From the NCBI GenBank assembly GCA_035281745.1, contig DATEDI010000011.1, positions 1 through 64,000 of the forward strand: a stretch of DNA of 64,000 nt, read 5' to 3'. Both the position numbers and the translations under genes were made by a program. This stretch comes from 66-474 sp035281745. GTDB taxonomy: Bacteria > Pseudomonadota > Gammaproteobacteria > Xanthomonadales > Rhodanobacteraceae. Below the pieces are notes generated by a model. The model was not told where the DNA came from, did not search any database, and saw only the letters and a program-made list of their open reading frames with translations. This document shows, one piece after another, positions 1 to 8,131 of the stretch; within the stretch, counting starts at the first letter, position 1, and every line of letters starts with the position of its first letter.

Positions 1-50
1 CGTCGGGCGACTTCCGTATCGGCATGTCCATGCCGCACTTGGGGAATGAC

Positions 51-986
51 ATGAAGCATCACGCAAGCGTTGTGTTTCTCGTTGCCTTTCTCGCGACGGT
101 GGCCGGTCCGGTTCGTGCCCACATGCCAGCGGTTCCCGGTGCTCGTCCGGACCCGACGTCGGCGGGCCGGGCTGTCGATCGCGCATCGATGCAGACCATG
201 CAGATCGCCAGTCATGGCGCACTGATGAATGCGTTGGTCTACATCGCAGCGGGAGCAGGCCCGCATCCGGCGGTGATCCTGCTGCACGGGTTTCCCGGCA
301 ACGAGCGCAACCTCGATCTGGCGCAGGACATGCGTCGTGCCGGTTGGGACGTGCTGTATTTCAACTATCGCGGTTCGTGGGGCACGCCCGGCGACTTTTC
401 GTTCGCCCACAGCATCGAGGATACCGCCGCCGCGATCGCCTACCTGCGCCAGCCGGACGTGGCCAGGTCGCTGCGATTGGACCCGAACCGGATCGTGCTG
501 ATTGGCCACAGCATGGGCGGCTTCATGACCGTCGAGGCGGCCGCTGCGGATCCCGCGATCAAGGCTTTTGCCACTATTTCTGCCGCCGACATGTCCGGGC
601 GCATGCAAGCCATCCTCGCCAAGGAAAGGCGGCCGGAGGCGATCGCTGCCATGGCCCACGGCCTGGCCGACGAAGGCATGGCGCCGCTGGCGGGCTGCAC
701 GCCGAAAGGGCTGGCGAACGAGCTCGCCGGCCACGTCACGAGTTGGCCGTTCATGGGCAAGGTCGACGCGCTGAAAAGCCGCACCGCGCTGGTCGTCACC
801 TCCGACGACGGCCTTGCCCAGGAGAACAACGCATTCGCCGCCGCGCTGCGCAAGGCAGGCGACGGTCATGTCACGACCGTGCACCTGCCCACCGACCACG
901 CCTATTCCGACCAGCGCATCGCCCTGTCCAGGGCAGTGCTGCACTGGCTGGCGACGTTGCCGAAAGAAGGCAAAACTGCGCCATGA
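51..986 (+). CDS. Secreted alpha/beta hydrolase, copy 1 of duplicated unit
   Basis: This 311-residue protein has an N-terminal signal peptide (about residues 1-24, ending in a VRA-type cleavage site), so it probably acts in the periplasm or outside the cell. The alpha/beta-hydrolase core shows an HGFPGNERN oxyanion region, the nucleophile elbow GHSMGG with Ser near residue 154, and a late TDHAYSDQ segment carrying the likely catalytic His. The substrate cannot be told from the sequence; the dienelactone-hydrolase/serine aminopeptidase-like fold is the nearest family. The start at the ATG of MKHH was chosen because the signal peptide begins there and the paralogue at 3279 starts at the same codon. 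The MBL-fold gene follows on the same strand. Confidence 0.85.
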   Translation: MKHHASVVFLVAFLATVAGPVRAHMPAVPGARPDPTSAGRAVDRASMQTMQIASHGALMNALVYIAAGAGPHPAVILLHGFPGNERNLDLAQDMRRAGWDVLYFNYRGSWGTPGDFSFAHSIEDTAAAIAYLRQPDVARSLRLDPNRIVLIGHSMGGFMTVEAAAADPAIKAFATISAADMSGRMQAILAKERRPEAIAAMAHGLADEGMAPLAGCTPKGLANELAGHVTSWPFMGKVDALKSRTALVVTSDDGLAQENNAFAAALRKAGDGHVTTVHLPTDHAYSDQRIALSRAVLHWLATLPKEGKTAP

Positions 987-1069
987 GGTGGCGGCCAGGA
1001 TGGGACCGGCTCACTCCGCCCCATGCCTGGCCGATGCCATTTAGGTTGCGCGTCGGCTGTTGCGCGTCC

Positions 1070-1102
1070 CGGACATGACACGGCTCCGTTGGGTCATGTC
1101 CG
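1070..1102. promoter_or_regulatory. Inverted repeat upstream of the first MBL-fold gene
   Basis: A perfect 10-bp inverted repeat, CGGACATGAC and GTCATGTCCG, is separated by 13 nt and ends 18 nt before the ATG at 1121. The second copy of the unit keeps it at about 4291-4323 with one arm position changed. It could be a regulator-binding site, an attenuator or a weak terminator of the upstream hydrolase gene; no T-tract follows. Confidence 0.45.
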
Positions 1103-1120
1103 GCCACGAGGGGAATTTTC

Positions 1121-2107
1121 ATGAGCAGGCGATCGGGTTTCCGCATCCGGCCCAAGGCGTGGTCCTTCGTGGCGGTCGCCGTGGGCGTGCTGTTCGCCGG
1201 TGCCGTGCTGGCCGCGGCGTTTGCACCTTTCGTTTACGCCGAACTGATGCCCCGGTTGCAGCCCCACGCAATCGTCGATCCCGCGCCGGCGAGGATCGCC
1301 AAGGGCCGCATGTTCGATGACTATTTCGTGGTGCAGGATCTCGGCGCGGGAACCTTCGCCATTGGCGAGCCGCGCTACTACCAGCAGAACTACTCCTACC
1401 TGATCATCGGCACGAAGCGGGCGCTGATGTTCGACGCAGGCTCCGGCACGCGCGACATCGGCAAGGTGGTGAGATCCCTGACGCGTCTGCCCGTCACGGT
1501 ACTGGTCTCCCACCTGCACTTCGATCACTTCGGCGGGATCGGCGCTTTCGATCGCGTGGCCATGATCGATCTGCCGCAGACGCGCGCAGACGTGTCGGGC
1601 GGGCGCCTCCGGCCCTCGCGTTACGAGTACCTCGGCTTTTGGGACGGGCGCAGCGCGCCGTCGGTGCGGGTAACGGAATGGCTGGCTCCAGGCGCCGTGA
1701 TCGACCTGGGCGGTCGCTCACTGACGGTCCTGTCCACGCCCGGTCATACGCCAAGCTCCGCAGCGTTGTTCGATGCAGCCAACCATCGGCTCTTCATCGG
1801 CGACTACGTCTATCCCACGACACTTTATGCGTTCCTGCCGGGCGCGAGCTTGTCGGCCTATCGCCGAACGGCACAGCGGCTGCTCGCAACCTTGCCCGAC
1901 GATACGATCTTGTGGACTGCGCATTGCTGTCGAACAGGCGAGGGTGTGGCGGCGCCCTGGCTGACCATGAAAGACGTTCGCGACCTGGACAGGACGTTGA
2001 TGGCGATGAAGGCGGGCACCGCAACGTTCACAGGGTTTTACCCACGCCGATATCCGGTCAATGACGAGATGACTTTGGCGACCGGTTTTCCTTGGAACAA
2101 TCGCTAG
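1121..2107 (+). CDS. Membrane-anchored metallo-beta-lactamase-fold hydrolase, copy 1
   Basis: This 328-residue protein has one N-terminal hydrophobic segment (about residues 14-40), suggesting an inner-membrane anchor or uncleaved signal with a periplasmic catalytic domain. The zinc-binding motif HLHFDH is at about residues 131-136, followed by TPGHTPSS (third His) and GDYVYP (bridging Asp), which is the canonical metallo-beta-lactamase fold order. The substrate is unknown. It follows the alpha/beta hydrolase by 134 bp and probably belongs to the same transcript. The paralogue at 4341-5321 is nearly identical through the catalytic core. Confidence 0.85.
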   Translation: MSRRSGFRIRPKAWSFVAVAVGVLFAGAVLAAAFAPFVYAELMPRLQPHAIVDPAPARIAKGRMFDDYFVVQDLGAGTFAIGEPRYYQQNYSYLIIGTKRALMFDAGSGTRDIGKVVRSLTRLPVTVLVSHLHFDHFGGIGAFDRVAMIDLPQTRADVSGGRLRPSRYEYLGFWDGRSAPSVRVTEWLAPGAVIDLGGRSLTVLSTPGHTPSSAALFDAANHRLFIGDYVYPTTLYAFLPGASLSAYRRTAQRLLATLPDDTILWTAHCCRTGEGVAAPWLTMKDVRDLDRTLMAMKAGTATFTGFYPRRYPVNDEMTLATGFPWNNR

Positions 2108-2119
2108 GAACGGGCAATA

Positions 2120-2139
2120 GGGGTCGGAATCGACTTTCC
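2120..2139 (+). repeat. Family A tag, decayed
   Basis: The sequence GGGGTCGGAATCGACTTTCC differs at few positions from the tag GGGGTCAGAGTCGACTTTCC that borders the intact RAYT gene. It lies between the convergent MBL and racemase genes. The matching place in the second unit (5331-5349) holds a better preserved copy, so the tag predates the duplication. Confidence 0.7.
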
Positions 2140-2271
2140 GGGCTGTCCGGCGTGTGGCGCCGATGGCGGCAGGCTTGCGACGGATTGCAGTGTCGGCTGG
2201 CGTTCGCGGCGGTCGCATTGAGGTCTTGCGATTCTTGCGGTCAGGAACGCGGCACTTCGACTGAAAGTCGA

Positions 2272-2991
2272 TCAGCTCGCGTCTTTGTGACCGGCGTTTT
2301 CCGCGAGCATCCAATCCACGGCGGCCTGGCAGTGGAGTTCGGTGGTGTCGACGCGCGGGATGTCGGGCGCGTCTCCTGCGCGCAGCAGCATACCGAACTC
2401 GGTGCAGCCGAGGATCACCGCCTGCGCGCCCACGGTGTGCATCCGGCGCATGATCGTGATGAAACGTTCGCGCGATGCCGCTTCCACGCGCCCCTTCACC
2501 AGTTCGTCGAAGATGATCTGGTGCAGCGCGTCCTGTTCTTCGGGCGTTGGCACGCTGATGGACAGGCCGTGGCGTTCCAGCCGTTCGCGGTAGAACGGTT
2601 GGGCCATGGTGAAGCGGGTGCCGAGCAACGCGGCGCTGCGGTGGCCGTCGGCCAGCAAGGCGTGGGCGGTGATGTCGGCAAGGTGCAGCACCGGAACGCC
2701 GACGGCGGCCTCGACCGCAGGCGCCACCCGATGCATCGTGTTGGCGCAGATCAACAGGCCTTCGGCCCCGGCGTGTTCCAGCCGGCGCGCGGCATCTGCG
2801 AGGATGCGGCCGGCCGCATCCCAGTCATCGGCGTGTTGCAGGCGCGCGATCTCGGCGAACTCGACACTCCACAGCAACAACCTGGCCGAGTGCAGGCCGC
2901 CCAGGCGTGCGGCCACCAGCTCGTTGATGCGCTGGTAGTAGTGCGTGGTGGATTCCCAGCTCATGCCACCGATCAGCCCGATGGTTTTCAT
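2272..2991 (-). CDS. Aspartate/glutamate racemase family protein, copy 1
   Basis: This 239-residue protein matches the Asp/Glu racemase superfamily: the N-terminus reads MKTIGLIGGMSWEST, and the two catalytic-cysteine motifs are ICANTMH (near residue 84) and LGCTEFG (near residue 190). PLP-independent racemases of this type interconvert L- and D-aspartate or -glutamate in the cytoplasm using a two-cysteine mechanism. The length fits the YgeA-like branch. The ATG of MKTIG is taken as start; a TTG three codons upstream is less likely. It converges on the MBL gene and is repeated at 5477-6244. Confidence 0.88.
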   Translation of the reverse strand: MKTIGLIGGMSWESTTHYYQRINELVAARLGGLHSARLLLWSVEFAEIARLQHADDWDAAGRILADAARRLEHAGAEGLLICANTMHRVAPAVEAAVGVPVLHLADITAHALLADGHRSAALLGTRFTMAQPFYRERLERHGLSISVPTPEEQDALHQIIFDELVKGRVEAASRERFITIMRRMHTVGAQAVILGCTEFGMLLRAGDAPDIPRVDTTELHCQAAVDWMLAENAGHKDAS

Positions 2992-3040
2992 GCCGTGCAA
3001 CGCCCAATGGATTGAAGCGGGAATTCTCGCACAGGAAAAA

Positions 3041-3110
3041 CCGGGTCAGCGTTGATCGTCCAGCAGGTCGCCGGTTTCGGCCGGCGATCTTCTTTGGCCC
3101 GATTTTTTTC
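3041..3110 (-). pseudogene. Family A tag plus 3' remnant of a RAYT transposase gene
   Basis: After a decayed tag (CCGGGTCAGCGTTGATCG), the sequence to about 3110 matches the 3' end of the intact RAYT gene at 7390-7445: both contain CCAGCAGGTCG, then the segment encoding the KKIGPKK stretch in reverse. Only about 55 bp of the transposase remains. It sits at the junction between the two duplicated units, just 5' of the racemase gene. Confidence 0.6.
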
Positions 3111-3278
3111 GCGGAAACGGCAGGGCTTTTGATTCCCGTCTGCCGCGGGTCGCCGCGCGGTTTTTGGCATCGGAAAGCAATTTCACCTTTTCGGGGCGCC
3201 GAGGGGCATACTGCGCCGCGCAGATCCAGCGCCCAGCAAGGCGTTGTCGCCATATCCATAGCGGATCAGGAGAACGTC

Positions 3279-4205
3279 ATGAAGCATCCCGCGGTCGCCG
3301 TGTTCCTTGCCGTTTGTCTTGCATTGACGGCTTGTCCCGTGCTTGCCCGAATGCCACCGGTTCCCGGCCACCATCAGACGCCGGCGAGCCGCGTCAATCG
3401 GGCTTCGATGCAGACCATGCAGATCCCGAGTCATGGCGCGCCGATGAACGCGCTGGTCTACATCGCCGCGGGCGCACGCCCGCATCCGGCGGTGATCCTG
3501 CTGCACGGGTTCCCGGGCAACGAACGCAACCTCGATCTGGCGCAGGACATGCGTCGTGCCGGCTGGGACGTCCTGTACTTCAACTATCGCGGTTCATGGG
3601 GCACCCCCGGCGACTTTTCGTTCGCCCACAGCATCGAGGATACCGCCGCCGCGATCGCCTACCTGCGCCAGCCGGATGTCGCCAGATCGCTGCGCTTGGA
3701 CCCGAGCCGGATCGTGCTGATCGGCCACAGCATGGGCGGCTTCATGACCGTCGAAGCGGCCGCTGCGGATCCCGCGATCAAGGCCTTCGCCACCATTTCG
3801 GCCGCCGACATGTCCGGGCGCATGCAAGCCATCCTCGCAAAGGAACCGCGCCCGCAGGCGATCGCCGCCATGGCCAGCGGCCTGGCCGATGAAGGCATGG
3901 CGCCGCTGGCGGGCTGCACGCCGAAAGGGCTTGCCAACGAGCTCGCCGACCACGCCGCGAGTTGGCCGTTCATGGGCAAGGTCGACGCGCTGAAAAGCCG
4001 CACCGCGCTGGTGGTCACCTCCGACGACGGCCTCGCCGAGGAGAACAACGCTTTCGCCGCCGCGCTGCGCAAGGCAGGCGACCGTCATGTCACCACCGTG
4101 CACCTGCCCACCGACCACGCCTATTCCGACCAGCGCATCGCCCTCTCCAAGGTAGTGCTGCACTGGCTGGCAACGTTGCCGAAAGAAAGCAAAACCGCGC
4201 CGTGA
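3279..4205 (+). CDS. Secreted alpha/beta hydrolase, copy 2
   Basis: This 308-residue paralogue of the protein at 51-986 is nearly identical from about residue 30 to the end, with the same GHSMGG nucleophile elbow and TDHAYSDQ His segment. The signal peptides differ more (MKHPAVAVFLAV against MKHHASVVFLVA). The start is the ATG at 3279, preceded by AGGAGAACGTC, a good ribosome binding site. Divergence at the N-terminus with a conserved core suggests the duplication is not brand new or that the core is under gene conversion. Confidence 0.87.
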   Translation: MKHPAVAVFLAVCLALTACPVLARMPPVPGHHQTPASRVNRASMQTMQIPSHGAPMNALVYIAAGARPHPAVILLHGFPGNERNLDLAQDMRRAGWDVLYFNYRGSWGTPGDFSFAHSIEDTAAAIAYLRQPDVARSLRLDPSRIVLIGHSMGGFMTVEAAAADPAIKAFATISAADMSGRMQAILAKEPRPQAIAAMASGLADEGMAPLAGCTPKGLANELADHAASWPFMGKVDALKSRTALVVTSDDGLAEENNAFAAALRKAGDRHVTTVHLPTDHAYSDQRIALSKVVLHWLATLPKESKTAP

Positions 4206-4340
4206 CATGGCGGCCAGGATGGGGCCGGCTCACTCGGTCCCATGCCTGGCCGATGCCGCCGCGGTCGTGTGTCGAGAGTTGCGCGTCCCGGACATGACAC
4301 GGTTCCGTTGCGTCATGTTCGCACCACAAGTGGAATTTTC

Positions 4341-5321
4341 ATGAGCAAGCGATCGGGATTCCGGCCCAGGGCGTGGACCATCGCAGCGGTCGCCATGGGC
4401 GTACTGTTCGCTGGCGTTGTGCTGGCCGCGGCATTTGCACCATTCGTTTACGCCGAGCTGATGCCCCGGTTGGAGCCCCACATGATCGTCGATGCCGCGC
4501 CGGCGAGCATCACCAAGGGCCGCATGTTCGATGACTATTTCGTGGTGCAGGATCTCGGCGCGGGGACCTTCGCCATTGGCGAGCCACGCTACTACCAGCA
4601 GAACTACTCCTATCTGATCATCGGCACGAAGCGGGCGCTGATGTTCGACTCGGGCTCCGGCACGCGCGACATCGGCAAGGTGGTGAAATCCCTGACCAGC
4701 CTTCCCGTCACGGTACTGGTCTCCCACCTGCACTTCGACCACTTCGGCGGGATCGGCGCGTTCGATCGCGTAGCGATGATCGATCTTCCGCAGACGCGTG
4801 CAGATGTGTCGGGCGGGCGCCTCCGGCCCTCGCGTTATGAGTACCTCGGTTTTTGGGACGGGCGCAGCGCGCCGTCGGCGCGGGTAACGGAGTGGCTTGC
4901 TCCGGGCGCCGTAACCGACCTGGGCGGTCGCTCGCTGACGGTGCTGTCCACGCCCGGTCATACGCCAAGCTCCGCAGCGTTGTTCGATGCCGCGAACCAT
5001 CGGCTCTTCATCGGCGACTACGTCTATCCCACGACACTTTATGCGTTCCTGCCGGGCGCAAGCTTGTCGGCCTATCGCCGGACGGCGCAGCGGCTGCTCG
5101 CAACCTTGCCTGGCGACACGATCTTGTGGACTGCACATTGCTGTCGAAAAGGCGAGGGTGTGGCGGCGCCCTGGCTGACCATGCAGGACGTTCGCGACCT
5201 GGACAGGACGTTGACATCGATGGAGGCGGGCACCGCAACGTTCACAGGGTTTTACCCACGCCGTTATCCGGTCAATGACGAGATGACTTTGGCGGCCGGT
5301 TTTCCTTGGAACAATCGCTGA
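4341..5321 (+). CDS. Membrane-anchored metallo-beta-lactamase-fold hydrolase, copy 2
   Basis: This 326-residue paralogue of the gene at 1121-2107 has the same N-terminal transmembrane segment, HLHFDH zinc motif, TPGHTPSS and GDYVYP. The ATG at 4341 is chosen because it matches the start of copy 1 (MSKRSGF against MSRRSGF); an in-frame extension upstream encodes the inverted-repeat leader and is unlikely to be translated. The TGA stop is followed within 10 bp by a family A tag. Confidence 0.87.
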   Translation: MSKRSGFRPRAWTIAAVAMGVLFAGVVLAAAFAPFVYAELMPRLEPHMIVDAAPASITKGRMFDDYFVVQDLGAGTFAIGEPRYYQQNYSYLIIGTKRALMFDSGSGTRDIGKVVKSLTSLPVTVLVSHLHFDHFGGIGAFDRVAMIDLPQTRADVSGGRLRPSRYEYLGFWDGRSAPSARVTEWLAPGAVTDLGGRSLTVLSTPGHTPSSAALFDAANHRLFIGDYVYPTTLYAFLPGASLSAYRRTAQRLLATLPGDTILWTAHCCRKGEGVAAPWLTMQDVRDLDRTLTSMEAGTATFTGFYPRRYPVNDEMTLAAGFPWNNR

Positions 5322-5330
5322 TAAAAAACA

Positions 5331-5349
5331 GGGGTCAGAGTCGACTTTC
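5331..5349 (+). repeat. Family A tag
   Basis: The sequence GGGGTCAGAGTCGACTTTC is an almost exact copy of the tag at the end of the intact RAYT gene. It lies between the convergent MBL and racemase genes of the second unit. Confidence 0.85.
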
Positions 5350-5476
5350 TGAGTTGTCGCCGGCGTGTGGCGCCGCTGACGGCAGCTCGGCGGATTGCAT
5401 GGTCGGCTGAGTTCGCGGAGGTTGCGTTGGGTGTTGCGATCCTTGCGGTCGGGAATGGGGCACCTTGCGCCCGGTT

Positions 5477-6244
5477 TCAGGCAGTGCTGCCGGCGAGCAT
5501 TTGAGGACACCTTGACTGAACGTCGATCACGTCGTCTTTGTGCCCGGAGTCTTTCGCGAGCATCCAATCCACGGCGGCCCGGCAGTGCAGTTCGGTGGTG
5601 TCGACGCGCGGGATGTCCGGCGCGTCCCCTGCGCGAAGCAGCATGCCGAACTCGGTGCAGCCGAGGATCACCGCCTGCGCGCCCGCGCTGTGCATCCGGC
5701 GCATGATCGTGATGAAACGTTCGCGCGATGCCGCTTCCACGCGCCCCTTCACCAGCTCGTCGAAGATGATTTGGTGCAGCGCGTCCTGTTCTTCCGGCGT
5801 TGGCACGCTGATGGACAGGCCGTGGCGTTCCAGCCGTTCGCGGTAGAACGGCTGGGCCATGGTGAAGCGGGTGCCGAGCAACGCGGCGCTGTGCTGGCCG
5901 TCGGCCAGCAAGGCGTTGGCGGTGATGTCGGCAAGGTGCAGCACCGGAACGATGACGGCCGCCTCGACCGCAGGCGCCACCCGATGCATCGTGTTGGCGC
6001 AGATCAACAGGCCTTCGGCCCCGGCGTGTTCCAGCCGGCGCGCCGCATCTGCGAGGATGCGGCCGGCCGCATCCCAGTCATCGGCGTGTTGCAGGCGCGC
6101 GATCTCCGCGAACTCGACACTCCACAGCAACAACCTGGCCGAGTGCAGGCCGCCCAGGCGTGCGGCAACCAGCTCGTTGATGCGCTGGTAGTAGTGCATG
6201 GTGGATTCCCAGCTCATGCCACCGATCAGCCCGATGGTTTTCAT
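5477..6244 (-). CDS. Aspartate/glutamate racemase family protein, copy 2
   Basis: This 255-residue paralogue of the racemase at 2272-2991 keeps both cysteine motifs (ICANTMH and LGCTEFG). Its C-terminus is about 16 residues longer because the first copy stops early (KDAS) where this one reads on (KDDVIDVQ). Start is the ATG of MKTIG at 6244. The same PLP-independent amino acid racemase role is expected. Confidence 0.87.
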   Translation of the reverse strand: MKTIGLIGGMSWESTMHYYQRINELVAARLGGLHSARLLLWSVEFAEIARLQHADDWDAAGRILADAARRLEHAGAEGLLICANTMHRVAPAVEAAVIVPVLHLADITANALLADGQHSAALLGTRFTMAQPFYRERLERHGLSISVPTPEEQDALHQIIFDELVKGRVEAASRERFITIMRRMHSAGAQAVILGCTEFGMLLRAGDAPDIPRVDTTELHCRAAVDWMLAKDSGHKDDVIDVQSRCPQMLAGSTA

Positions 6245-6293
6245 GCCATGCAATGCCCAATGGATTGAAGCGGGAATTCTCGCACAAGGGAAA

Positions 6294-6573
6294 ACAGGGC
6301 TCAGCGTCGACTGTTTGGTATTTCATTGCCCTGCGCAAAAGGCACTGGGTGCGGGCGACGCCTCCTGACGCGGCGGGAGACATCAACAGGTGGACGTGGT
6401 TGGTCATCAAGACATAGGCGTGCCGCGCACGCTTCACGGCGAGCGATGTCGCGCAGATCCTGCAGGTATCGCACATAGGCGATTTCTGCGAGGAAGCAGG
6501 GACGACGATCGTTGCCGCGCTGGATGACGTGTTGGGCGATGCCCGGCAGATCGAGGCGTTGAGGTCTTGGCTT
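6294..6573 (-). pseudogene. RAYT transposase pseudogene, 5' half, with family A tag
   Basis: Read on the minus strand, 6573 to about 6420 encodes RLDLPG, QHVIQRGN, RPCF and YLQDLRDIARRE, closely matching the N-terminus of the intact RAYT protein at 8100. The start codon has become AAG, a one-base shift near 6415 moves HAYVLMTNHVHLLM into another frame, and the gene stops after the HxH motif without the catalytic Tyr region. A family A tag (CAGTCGACGCTGAGCCCTG in reverse) at 6294-6314 closes it. It lies just 5' of the second racemase gene, as the 3' remnant does in copy 1. Confidence 0.75.
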
Positions 6574-6662
6574 GGGTGCGGCTGCTTTGCGGCAGATCGC
6601 ATCACTTTGATCCTGAAGCGTGGCGCGGACTATCAGCGAATGCCTGGCGCATCGGTCAGGAA

Positions 6663-6686
6663 AATTCGACTCTGACCCCGGTTTTC
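6663..6686 (-). repeat. Family A tag, reverse orientation
   Basis: AATTCGACTCTGACCCCGG followed by TTTT is the reverse complement of the family A tag. It lies between the RAYT pseudogene and the PEP-CTERM gene, about 90 bp before the latter's start. Confidence 0.8.
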
Positions 6687-6776
6687 GCGGTATTCTCGGC
6701 GCCGATGGCGGGAGCCGCCGAAAGACGTGGTCTGAACCATCACAATTTTCGCAGGGGTCCTCGAGGGAGAATCAAA

Positions 6777-7415
6777 ATGCGACGCCTACTTTGCGGTTTC
6801 GTCATTTCTGCCTTGTTGTTTCTCGTCCCACAACTCGCCAGCGCCACGGTGATCTATACATGGCAGCCGCTGACGGCGGGCTCGAACGACGCTGGTGGCG
6901 GGTTTCTCATCAGCAGTGGGAAGTTGGTGGCGACGGGTCCCCTGCAGTACGCCATGTCCGCCGACAGTTACGATCCCAACGTGGACTACCGCAGTCCATT
7001 CTCGCTGCTTGCCTTGAGCATCCAGGGAAGTCCCTATGGTTTCTACCTGGGGCCGAACCTGAGCGGGAACGTCGGCGCTGTCTACATCTCGATGGATATG
7101 ACGCCAATGGGCAGTGGCATCGGCAGCCTTTTGACGGGGTCGTTGTACGCAAATGATGCGGAAATGGATTTCTCCATGACATCCAGCAACGGCATCTGGT
7201 CATTCCTGGATGCGCATTCCGATTTTCCTGGCTGTTTCAGTGACCCGTGGTGCAGCGGGGGAACGGGCCAGTGGGTACTGACCGCCGTGCCCGAGCCACG
7301 AGGTCTGGGGATCGTTGTTCTCGGTCTGGGTGCATTCGCAACGGTGTTGTTCGCAAGGCGACGCGCGAAAACAGGGGTCAGAGTCGACTTTCCAGCAGGT
7401 CGTCGGTTTCGATGA
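6777..7415 (+). CDS. PEP-CTERM sorting domain protein
   Basis: This 212-residue secreted protein has an N-terminal signal peptide (MRRLLCGFVISALLFLVPQL, cleaved after an ASA site) and a C-terminal PEP-CTERM signal: VPEPRGLG, a hydrophobic helix and the basic cluster ARRRAK. Such proteins are anchored and processed by exosortase (EpsH/XrtA family), usually with exopolysaccharide biosynthesis. The middle is Gly/Ser-rich without a recognised domain. The ATG at 6777 follows GAGGGAGAATCAAA. The last 14 or so residues (KTGVRVDFPAGRRFR) are encoded by the family A tag and the antisense end of the RAYT gene, so an older stop was probably lost on tag insertion. No exosortase is in the window. Confidence 0.82.
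   Translation: MRRLLCGFVISALLFLVPQLASATVIYTWQPLTAGSNDAGGGFLISSGKLVATGPLQYAMSADSYDPNVDYRSPFSLLALSIQGSPYGFYLGPNLSGNVGAVYISMDMTPMGSGIGSLLTGSLYANDAEMDFSMTSSNGIWSFLDAHSDFPGCFSDPWCSGGTGQWVLTAVPEPRGLGIVVLGLGAFATVLFARRRAKTGVRVDFPAGRRFR
7372..7392 (+). repeat. Family A tag at the 3' end of the intact RAYT gene
   Basis: CAGGGGTCAGAGTCGACTTT is an exact tag and forms one boundary of the transposase unit. Read in reverse it provides the last codons (ESRL) and TGA stop of the RAYT gene, and read forward it encodes part of the PEP-CTERM protein's tail. Confidence 0.88.
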
Positions 7416-8100
7416 CGGCCTTTTTCGGGCGGCCGATCTTCTTTGGGCCGAGTTTCCGTCCCAGCTGCCGTTCGATCGCGAGGCGGAAGCGGTCGGGGCC
7501 GTAGACGCGTTGGTGTTGCAGGTGCCGGCGGATGGTGTCGGTTTCTTCGGAATCGACGGCTTGCATGACGAGTTCCCGGTAGTTCCGCCGACGCTCTTCG
7601 GCGGTGCGGCCCAGGCGCGCCAATGCGGGATGCGGGGTGATCATGGGATCGGGTGCGCCGAGGGCGTGGCAGCGATGGCTGGACCAGGCGTAGTCGGCCG
7701 GGTCGGCGACCATCTTCGCGCGAAGCGGGTTCAATTCGATGTAGCGGTGACACTGCAGCAGGTAGCGATCATCGCCAACGGGACACGCCTTGTAGCGTCC
7801 TTCCCATAGCGTCCCGGTTCGGCAATGCCGATCATTCACGTAGCGGACGTAGCGCCGCCCCAGGGCCTGCATGGTGCGCCCGATGCGGCCGGTGGCGCCG
7901 GGTGTCATCAGCAGATGCACATGATTGGTCATCAGGACGTACGCGTGCACGGCGCAGCCTTCGCGCCGCGCGATCTCGCGCAGATCCTGCAGGTAACGGA
8001 TGTAATCGATCTCGACGAAGAAGCACGGGCGGCGATTGTTGCCGCGCTGGATCACGTGTTGTGCAACGCCGGGAAGGTCGACCCGGAGGGAACGAGGCAT
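7378..8100 (-). CDS. REP-associated tyrosine transposase (RAYT), Y1/IS200-like family
   Basis: This 240-residue protein has the RAYT signature: MPRSLRVDLPG start, HVIQRGNNR, the metal-binding HUH motif H60-V-H62 in LMTNHVHLLM, and the likely catalytic Tyr near residue 120 in QCHRYIELNPLRA. RAYTs are single-strand HUH transposases linked to the spread of REP/REPIN sequences. The ATG at 8100 is used because the family starts there; the upstream in-frame extension contains a tag. The basic C-terminus (RKLGPKKIGRPKK) may help DNA binding. Inverted family A tags border the gene at 7372-7392 and 8188-8212, an IS-like layout. Confidence 0.93.
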   Translation of the reverse strand: MPRSLRVDLPGVAQHVIQRGNNRRPCFFVEIDYIRYLQDLREIARREGCAVHAYVLMTNHVHLLMTPGATGRIGRTMQALGRRYVRYVNDRHCRTGTLWEGRYKACPVGDDRYLLQCHRYIELNPLRAKMVADPADYAWSSHRCHALGAPDPMITPHPALARLGRTAEERRRNYRELVMQAVDSEETDTIRRHLQHQRVYGPDRFRLAIERQLGRKLGPKKIGRPKKAVIETDDLLESRL

Positions 8101-8131
8101 GGCCGCAATCCTTGCAAGACGGGTCGTGGCA

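Noticed and set aside
4230..5567. A 445-codon open frame antisense to the second MBL gene
   Set aside because: It spans the MBL gene, the tag and the racemase end, which no real gene would do; the sense MBL motifs are intact.
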